Assembly (NCBI GenBank): GCA_030710605.1 | Contig: CP092876.1 | Span: forward strand, 63,674,115-63,738,114 | Direction of reading: 5' to 3' | From: Cordylochernes scorpioides | Taxonomy: Eukaryota > Arthropoda > Arachnida > Pseudoscorpiones > Chernetidae | DNA length: 64,000 bases | In this document: positions 57,216 to 64,000 of the stretch, one piece after another | Layout of the letters: every line of letters begins with the position of its first letter | How positions within the stretch are numbered: position 1 is the first letter of the stretch | Notes under the pieces: model-generated | The model's database searches: none | Seen by the model: the letters and a program-made list of their open reading frames with translations, nothing else | What the model was told of the DNA's origin: nothing | Program-made: the position numbers and the translations under genes

Positions 57216-57600
57216 TCTAAAATACAATTATTTTATTTTTTAAAAACATATATTCTATTTTCATTCATTGACTGTTTTTGCATATTTGACCATAGATGCA
57301 GAACATAACACTTTAATTATTATTGTTGTATATATGTATAGTTAACCCTACCTTATCTAATGAATATCACGAATATAGAATTCATTTTATAAATTTTATA
57401 TTACTGTGATAAAAATAATTTTATGTTTAATTTTTTCAAGTGATTAAAAATAAAAATCTGCTTGAAAGGTAAATAATTATTTTTACTTTTTACGACTGCA
57501 CCTCTTTTCTACAATAAAACACAAAAATAATTCTAACACAATATATATATATATTAATTGAATAGCATATTTTGGATCAAAAATAAAATAAACATTTTAT
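57216..57600. other. AT-rich spacer
   Basis: No gene or clear repeat apart from (TA)n at 57542-57554. Confidence 0.45.
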
Positions 57601-57607
57601 TTAATAT

Positions 57608-57656
57608 AAATGCCAATATTTCAATAGGCTATACGCCTAACTTCGTCAGGGCTTTT
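57608..57656 (-). ncRNA. Hammerhead-like motif (GAAATATTGG family)
   Basis: Minus strand: GCC, CTGACGA (57649-57643), stem II TAGGC-GTATA-GCCTA with non-canonical outer pairs, GAAA (57622-57619), UA loop, U16.1, U17, GGC. Stem I is GCC/GGC, then one mismatch, then AAA/TTT. All core bases are present, but stem III is a single pair and stem II is offset. Related to 46503-46560. Confidence 0.45.
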
Positions 57657-57660
57657 CTTG

Positions 57661-58431
57661 TTTTTGAACTGCTTTGGTTCATCACGTGATGCCTTCACGC
57701 GACGATATATAAATTATCCATATATACATAATTATATATATATTTAAAACAATAAAAATATAATATTGAAAATGAAAAGAAATTGGTTCATCTCACTGAT
57801 GTGATTCATGTTCTCCATCTTTCAATATTTTTTTCATTAAAACAATAGTGTTTGTATGAATAAGTGACTAATGAATATTTTTATGTATTTTAAATGTATT
57901 GAGAATAGCGTTAAAATCTTGTGAATTAAAATTCCAATTTGGAAACCAGGACCATGATATTGTGTCCATCGGACAAGTTGAAGCAGCAAAACTACTTTGA
58001 AAAGAATATCATTTTATGAATATCTCGAAACAGAAATTTAAAATTTCTCAATGCTATAAGTTGTATATTTCTCAAATACAACATATGATACTCAAAATCC
58101 TAGATCAATTATAAAATATATATTATATTCTGAAATAAAAAAGGTTTACACTTTAAGATCTACTCTTTGCACAGGAAATGATTATTATTGATATAAAACA
58201 ATACAATAGGGACAGTGATTTGATAGATTGAATTGGCGAAATAGCTGGGAAGATCTACTTGAGAGATCAAGCCTTTCCAATCCTTTTGTTTTCAGTATAA
58301 TAATTGTAGCAATTCATCATTTACGATTAAGAAAACACTCATGATCAAAACTTAAGGACTTATAACTTTTAGCATATATATCGGGATTCAGACAATGTTA
58401 TTGTTGTCGTGTTCAATAAAAATCCTCATCA
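57661..58431. other. AT-rich spacer
   Basis: No gene recognised. Confidence 0.45.
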
Positions 58432-58435
58432 TTGG

Positions 58436-58495
58436 AAAATGGGTGCCTTTGCCACGTTAGTCACCTTGGAAACGAACCAGAATTTGGTCGGATTT
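58436..58495 (-). repeat. Fragment of the LINE segment upstream of pol
   Basis: AAAATGGGTGCC...ACGTTAGTCA...CTTGGAAACGAACCAGAATTT matches 5395-5450, the LINE part just upstream of its endonuclease ORF. Confidence 0.6.
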
Positions 58496-58631
58496 AGACA
58501 ATAACTCGGAAGATATTTGATACAAGTGACCTTAATTGATAACCATGTATGACCAAGATTGCATCTGTTTTCTTTATGAAAACAATGATTTCGACTTCAA
58601 ATACCTTCCACTTACTTAAGTTTTGTCAATG

Positions 58632-59050
58632 ATTGTAAATAACGGAGCAAATTTCCATCCTCAATGTAACAATGAAAATGGTCTCAACGCAGATGAATCA
58701 ACCTTTTTAAAACTTAAAATGTGAAAGGTTACCAGTAGTCACTGTAGGATTCATCAAAATACATATCCATAAAATACCCATAATATTTGTTATTTAAATT
58801 TATTTCTATATTCAAATAATAGTTCAAAAGTGTCCATTGTAAATAACGAAGCAAATTTCCATCCTCAATGTAACAATGAAAATGGTCTCAACGCAGATGA
58901 ATCAACCTTTTTAAAACTTAAAATGTAAAAGGTTACCAGTAGTCACTGTAGGATTCATAAAAATACATATCCATAAAATACCCATAATATTTGTATTTAA
59001 ATTTATTTCTATATATATAATTCAAATAATAGTTCAAAAGTGTCCATTAA
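58632..59050. repeat. ~205-bp tandem duplication
   Basis: Two copies from GTAAATAACG(G/A)AGCAAAT to AGTTCAAAAGTGTCCATT. Nearly identical by eye. Confidence 0.9.
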
Positions 59051-59149
59051 TAAAACACGTGTTTCATATATTAATATAAAAATTTATAAAAAAACGAACC
59101 CCAAAAATTTAGAAAAAGGTTTCTCAGTTTTGAGAATTTCTATTTAATA

Positions 59150-60130
59150 ACGGTTGAAGGAGTGCGGGACACGTCTAATCATATTTACACACTTCACAAA
59201 ATTCTCATCTTCTGGCACAGATCCAGCTCAGTTGTCGATATTTTTACCAGGTACTGCCACCCTCTTGTATATTCCACTTTCCTTTAAACCGAATTCATTA
59301 ATTTTCATTGAAGCCACAATACACAAACCTATAATTTATCATTTATACTTTTGTAACTGATTATTTTTATATTTCTTTTTTAATGTGTTTTTTACATTCT
59401 TTGAATAAATAAATGCATTTTTATTATTGTTTCTTGGTTCTGTTCCTGAATAAATTTATTAAATACAGCTTAAAAATAGGGATGCGGGATTCAATCCTGG
59501 TTCATGGCTGTCTGAAACCGACGGCTTTCACTTCCTTCTAAACCGAATTAATTAATTTTCATTGAAACCACAATACACAACCTATAGTGTTTCATTTATA
59601 CCTTTTTAACTGATTCTTTCAATATCACATTTTTTAATATATTACTACATTTTGAATAAATAAATACATTTTTATTATTGTTACCTGTCTCTGTTCCTAA
59701 ATAACTTTATAAGGTACTGATAAAAAATAGCAACCCCTAACTTATGTTATTTACAATAAAAAATATGAACAGGTTATTCACATAAAAAAAGTGTCCAATG
59801 CGGGATTCAATCCTGGTTCATGGCTGTCTGAAACCGACGGTTTCCACTTCCCTCTAAACCAAATTCATAAATTTTCATTAAAGCCACACAATGCACAAAC
59901 TTATAGTTTATCATTCATACCTTTGTAACCGATTATTTTTATATTACTTTTTTTAATATATTACCACATTTTGTTAATAAACAAATACATTTTTATTGTT
60001 TCATGTTACTGAATACCTTTATTAGATACCGTTCAAAAATAGCAACCTTATGTTATTTACAAAGAATAATATGAACAGGTTCTTCTAAAAAAAGTGTCCA
60101 ATGATGAATTCGATCCGCTTCATGGCTGTC
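59150..60130. repeat. ~302-316-bp tandem repeat, about three to four copies
   Basis: Copies begin at about 59150 (diverged), 59483, 59799 and 60101 (start only). Shared phrases are TGCGGGATTCAATCCTGG, TTCATGGCTGTCTGAAACCG and ATAAATACATTTTTATTATT. GGATTCAATCC resembles a Pol III B box. Confidence 0.85.
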
Positions 60131-60760
60131 TGAATCCAACGGTTCATACCGCCGGCCACCGACTTTTTTATTGTTTGAAAACAACTTTTCTTTCTAATTT
60201 TCCCAAAAGTCCTTATGTGTTTGAAAAGTTTCTGTCACATCTATGTAAAAACACTTTTTTATATATTATTATACTGGTTTTTCACAAAATACTGATTCAA
60301 TATATGTAATAATAACTTTTAAATATATTTTAATATGTAAAACCATTGTTTTATTGTCTTGATTATCCAAATGAAATAAAATTTACATAATATACATTGA
60401 TACTTGAAAATTTCTTTAGAAAACTACATATATATTAAAACAAAGCAGATCGCGTGAATGTGACGGGAATTTCAAAAATAATTTAACAATAATGGATTTT
60501 CTGTGTATTTAAAATATAAATAATAATATTGTTCGAATATATATATTTCATAAATTGTACAAAATAGTATATAAATCAGTTTACTATATGTTACAAAGCG
60601 AAAATAATATTACATCTCTATTAATATAGTTAAGCAGAGAGTTTGACAGCACATTCTATTTTCTTATTTTTTTGTCATTTTTTTTTAAATTTGCATAATT
60701 TAATTTGCATTTATGCGTTTGATTATTTGAGTTACCATTTTTACATAGATGTCATCTTAT
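60131..60760. other. AT-rich spacer
   Basis: No gene or repeat recognised. Confidence 0.45.
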
Positions 60761-60769
60761 CTATTTCAT

Positions 60770-60867
60770 TATAAATACCATAATCCTTGTTGTTTAGTAT
60801 TATCCAGTAGACAGTAGTTACCTGACAACCTTTGTTCTCTCCATGCTTCTTCGTGACCCTCCAGAAC
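60770..60867 (+). promoter_or_regulatory. Possible Pol II core promoter and first exon
   Basis: TATAAATA (60770-60777) is followed 24 bp later by an arthropod-like initiator TTAGT (60794-60798). An ATG at 60843 opens a short frame (MLLRDPPE), and a perfect donor GTAAGT starts at 60868. The layout fits a TATA promoter with a short first exon, but there is no downstream exon in view before the LINE. It could equally be chance or an LTR remnant. Confidence 0.3.
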
Positions 60868-61072
60868 GTAAGTAACATTTCAATTATTATATTTTTGTAT
60901 AAATATAGTTTGTACATGTGCTACACGACTTTTCAGAACTTATAGTATGATAAGGTGCGACAGGATAAGAAAGAAAAAAAGTTTGCAACCCTTCCATTTC
61001 TCTCCTACCTTTTAAATAATGAAAAAACCTTTTTTTTTCAAATTTAGATTATACCGTGAACAAAAAGCGTCG

Positions 61073-61097
61073 TGTGTGTGTGTGTGTGTGTGTGTAT
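61073..61097. repeat. (GT)n microsatellite at the LINE tail
   Basis: About eleven GT repeats directly beyond the LINE 3' terminus. On the element strand this is a (CA)n tail. Confidence 0.85.
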
Positions 61098-64000
61098 GAC
61101 AATTGACAATTAAAAAATATTTATTGTCATCTTAGACAATATTACATATTTTCAATCATAGGGAGAGAAAAAGAAAATAAGAAGAGAGAAGAGAAGAGAA
61201 AATATAAACATATATGAAACAAATTTTACAAGATGGTGATGGGAGATGGAGGAAGAAAACCTCGGCGCTGGAGGGTCCTGGACCAGGCGATGAGCGGGTC
61301 TTCCACTGCTTCTCCGAGCCCAACCTGTACAAAGTAGCGATAAATTCGCAACTTTGCCGACGCCAAGATGGAAAGGGCGTCGTCCTCAAGGCCGGACCCG
61401 CCGAAGATCCAAGCCTGCAGGTCAGGGGGCCGCCCTATGATGTTGAAGGCCTCTCTGATGAGAGGCCTGATGGAACGGCAGCACCAGTAACGGTGGCCGA
61501 GGGAGCGGTCGATGGACCCGCAGGCAGGACAGGAGGGGCCGACCGAGGCAGGATGGGCCGGATGGGGCAGGGCGTGGAGGGCCAACTTGAGGGCCGCGTC
61601 GGCCTCGTGGCCCGAGTAGGCGCAGCGCCGCAGCGAGGCCCAGTCGATCCTAGATGGAAGTGGACCGATGGTGGGCGACCATCTCGAGGTGAACCTTGAG
61701 ATGGGCGTGGCGGCGAGGCGCGGGCGATCCAGGGCCCGTCGGGCCGAGCGGGTCGTGAGGCCGTTGAGGAACGGCGTAGCCGTCCCTCGCAGCACCACGG
61801 CCGCAGCTAAAGAGCTAGATGAGGGTGCAGACTCCGCCCCGAAGCCCACGGCGTTCTCGGAGGTCAGCCTCCGACAGAAGGCGCCCAGGGCCGCGGCGTC
61901 AGCCAGGGCCGAGCGCGTAGGTCGGGCGGTGAGGTGGCCCTCCGCAAGAAGGTCCCGGACTCGGGCTCCGCGCCAGCGGGCAGGGGCCAGGAGGTCGGGA
62001 GGGCGGAGGAACCGGCAGCCGCCGATGATGTTGAGGTCCAGTAGCTGAGCCGTGGGGACCGCCCGATGGTTGAGGCCCAGGATGTTGGAGGCCTCCTCCC
62101 ACAGCTTCAGCAGCCGGAGACGGCGGGGCTGGAGACGGGTGCGGTCCGGTGGAGGGTGGATCCAGGCCTCACCGCTTTCTACCAGCCAGCTGAAGGCATT
62201 TCTGCCCCCGCGGAGCGCGACCTGCACCCCCTTGAGGCAGGCGAGCTGGAGCTGGGTCGCGAGGTCGAGGAGGCCGAGGCCTCCGATGGCAACTGGCCTC
62301 GCCATGACATCGGCGGGAAGCCACGCCGTGTGGTCCTGTCCCCAGACGAATCTCGCCAGTCGGGCCTGCAGCTTGGCGATGGTTGGGGGTGATGGTAGGT
62401 AGCCATGCAGGTGGTGCTGGATGACAGAGCCCACCAGCGTGTTCGCCGCTCTTGCTCGCCCGACGAGGGAGAGGCCGCGGGTGAAGGGCGTCCATTTGCG
62501 GCATGCATTCTCCAGGAGGGCCAGGAGATGCTGCTCCCGGTGGGCGACGGTGCTCCTGGGGGCGATGTCGAGCCCGAGGACCCTGATGGAGGTGGTCGAC
62601 CAGGAGGCGCCGAGAGGGGAGTCGCCGCGGTTGCGCCAGGCGCCGCACCAGAGGCCAGCGCTTTTCCGGAGGTTCACGCCAACTCCGGAGGCCTGCTTGT
62701 ATTCTTCGAAGACGGTCGCCACCCGTTCGAAGTCTCCGTCGCGATGAAATAGGAGGACGATGTCGTCGGCGTAAGCGATGACATTGCCCACGCCGAGGGT
62801 CAACTCCAGGCGACGTAGCAGCGGCCCCGTGGCGATGCTGAAGAGTGCGGCGCTTACGGCGCAACCCTGCCTGAGGCCGTTGAGAAGGGGGAAGGCTGTT
62901 GTATGAAAGCCTCCGGCCCGGATGGTGGCGTCCGCCCCGGCGTAGAGGATGTTGATCCAGGCCATGAAGGCCGGCGGGAGGCGGAGGGATGTTAGCAGGG
63001 ACTCCAGGAAGCCGCGGTCCAATGAGTCAAAGGCGGACTCTAGGTCGACGCCCATGACGGCCAGCGGCGAGCCCAGGGCGGTGGCCTCCTCGATGGCGTC
63101 CGTCACCATGGCGATGTTCCATGACGGGGACCTCCCGGGGACGGCGTATGTTTGGCATTCCGGCACCAGGGTCCGCAGGTGGGGCTTGAGGCGCCGGTGA
63201 AGGATGGCGGCCAGGACCCTGTAGTCGGCCGAGGGCAGCGCGACAGGCCTGTAGCCATCAAGGCCGCGACCTCCGCGGGCCTTGGGCACGAGGCAGATGG
63301 AGCTGCGCCGCGTCGACGGAGGTAGTGCACCGCGGAGCCGTGAAGCCGCGAACACCCGGGCCAGAGCTTCCGCGAAGAAGTCCTCGTTGAAGGCGACGAG
63401 GAGCTCACACGGCAAGCCGTCCCAGCCGGGGGCCTTTCCGCGAGGGAGGTGCTCGATGGCGTGGGCTATCTCGCTAGGGCTGATGTCTGGCCGGTGGAGC
63501 GGGTCCTCCTCACTCAGCTCGCGGGTGGTGGTGGTGGTGGGCGCGCTGCTGGCGATGAAGGCAGCTCCCGCAGCTGGATCGCTGATGGGACGGGCGAAGC
63601 GGGGCTGGAAGGTCGCGAACGCCCTCCGCCGAAGCTCTGAGCCCTCGATGACGTTGTCCTCCTCGTCCCTGATGACGCTGACCGGGCGACGGAGGCGGAT
63701 GGCGCGTGCCAGGTCCGGCAGCGATGGGTAGTCTGCCCGGATGGAGGAGGCCTCGAGCTGCGCCGCGATGTAACGTCTCGCCCTGTAGACGTAGCTGTCG
63801 CTGGCAGCGTGGCGCGGGTCGTGCAGGGATCTGGCCTCCGCCAGCAGCCCCGCCTTGATGGAGGTCCACCTATCCCAGAAGGTCCCGTCGTCGTCATCGT
63901 GCGCTGTGTCTTCCTCCAACTCCCGGATGTAGCCAGCCAGATGTTCGAGCGCAAGGCCCGAGCGGAGCATCGCGGCCAAGCGAGGCTGGGTGGGGGAGGA
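61098..64000 (-). mobile_element. GC-rich LINE, 3' part; 5' part beyond the window
   Basis: The minus-strand ORF to 61226 is followed by a short AT-rich 3' UTR with AATAAA (about 61115-61120) and terminal ATTGTCAATTGTC, then (CA)n. Related 3' tails lie at 36824 and 42186, and related C-terminal pieces at 31385 and 37240, so the family has several truncated copies here. The frame is open to base 64000. Confidence 0.85.
61226..64000 (-). CDS. LINE reverse transcriptase polyprotein, C-terminal ~925 codons (5'-partial)
   Basis: Open from the window edge to its stop, without frameshift. The visible part begins upstream of the RT; an endonuclease should lie beyond 64000. RT motifs in order, numbering from 63979: GKAPGWDGLPCELL (about 170-185), YRPVAL (about 245), VDLESAFDSL with the first catalytic Asp (about 313), GLRQGCAVSAALFS (about 370), YADD (about 405) and LGLDI (about 470). 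Near residue 815 a Cys-Cys-His-Cys knuckle reads CPACGSIDRSLGHRYWCC. No RNase H is seen. RT would copy the element RNA at a nicked target site. Codons end mostly in G or C, unlike all neighbours. The intact frame suggests recent activity. The clade is uncertain (Tx1/R-type wording). All other ORFs at 61214-63954 are shadows. Confidence 0.88.
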   Translation of the reverse strand, partial: SSPTQPRLAAMLRSGLALEHLAGYIRELEEDTAHDDDDGTFWDRWTSIKAGLLAEARSLHDPRHAASDSYVYRARRYIAAQLEASSIRADYPSLPDLARAIRLRRPVSVIRDEEDNVIEGSELRRRAFATFQPRFARPISDPAAGAAFIASSAPTTTTTRELSEEDPLHRPDISPSEIAHAIEHLPRGKAPGWDGLPCELLVAFNEDFFAEALARVFAASRLRGALPPSTRRSSICLVPKARGGRGLDGYRPVALPSADYRVLAAILHRRLKPHLRTLVPECQTYAVPGRSPSWNIAMVTDAIEEATALGSPLAVMGVDLESAFDSLDRGFLESLLTSLRLPPAFMAWINILYAGADATIRAGGFHTTAFPLLNGLRQGCAVSAALFSIATGPLLRRLELTLGVGNVIAYADDIVLLFHRDGDFERVATVFEEYKQASGVGVNLRKSAGLWCGAWRNRGDSPLGASWSTTSIRVLGLDIAPRSTVAHREQHLLALLENACRKWTPFTRGLSLVGRARAANTLVGSVIQHHLHGYLPSPPTIAKLQARLARFVWGQDHTAWLPADVMARPVAIGGLGLLDLATQLQLACLKGVQVALRGGRNAFSWLVESGEAWIHPPPDRTRLQPRRLRLLKLWEEASNILGLNHRAVPTAQLLDLNIIGGCRFLRPPDLLAPARWRGARVRDLLAEGHLTARPTRSALADAAALGAFCRRLTSENAVGFGAESAPSSSSLAAAVVLRGTATPFLNGLTTRSARRALDRPRLAATPISRFTSRWSPTIGPLPSRIDWASLRRCAYSGHEADAALKLALHALPHPAHPASVGPSCPACGSIDRSLGHRYWCCRSIRPLIREAFNIIGRPPDLQAWIFGGSGLEDDALSILASAKLRIYRYFVQVGLGEAVEDPLIAWSRTLQRRGFLPPSPITIL

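Noticed and set aside
61214..63954. Numerous long ORFs on both strands over the GC-rich LINE
   Set aside because: Stop codons are rare in GC-rich DNA. Only the frame with RT motifs and zinc knuckle is meaningful.

Overview
This is repeat-dominated eukaryotic DNA, most likely from an arthropod. It is AT-rich and full of (TA)n microsatellites. It carries Tc1/mariner elements, EN/RT/RNase H LINEs, Ty3/Gypsy-type LTR elements, Helitron-like termini and minisatellites. I find no convincing host protein-coding gene. The species assignment is an inference from the mix of element families.

Layout. 0-7.7 kb: a Helitron-like element carrying a 73-bp minisatellite sits inside a decayed antisense LINE, followed by a broken mariner of the DUF4817 type. 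8-18 kb: mostly single-copy AT-rich DNA with a dead mariner (10.2-11.5 kb), a 53-56-bp minisatellite and a Gypsy pol relic (17.1-18.0 kb). 18.55-19.67 kb: three 350-bp tandem units, each with a hammerhead-ribozyme motif. 20.8-22.1 kb: a complete, apparently intact mariner-like DD41D transposon. 22.1-28.0 kb: a Gypsy-type LTR element on the minus strand with paired LTRs. 28-32 kb: small repeats, a tRNA-Gly-like gene next to a Helitron 3' end, and an element with long terminal inverted repeats. 32.1-36.3 kb: three adjacent minisatellites with 33-, 24- and 41-bp units. 36.8-47 kb: LINE scraps, further hammerhead-like motifs, a Helitron with a triplicated 3' end and solo LTRs. 47.5-55.9 kb: a solo LTR, a young LTR element with apparently identical LTRs and a second 350-bp hammerhead array stand end to end, separated only by (TA)n. 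56-61 kb: AT-rich DNA with 205-bp and ~310-bp tandem repeats. 61-64 kb: a GC-rich, open LINE reverse transcriptase ORF running off the window edge.

Main result. The two 350-bp arrays carry type I hammerhead ribozymes with a complete conserved core, a 5-bp stem I, a 4-bp stem II with a CAAAA loop, and a minimal stem III. This is the architecture of metazoan retrozymes and of the terminal repeats of Penelope-like elements. Self-cleavage of a tandem transcript would release 350-nt monomers. At least three other hammerhead-like families occur as single, more decayed copies (39.6/42.0, 46.5/57.6 and 29.4 kb). The LTR elements and the retrozyme-like repeats share (TA)n microsatellites as insertion sites. 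The only likely autonomous elements here are the DD41D transposon and possibly the edge LINE; everything else looks dead or non-autonomous.
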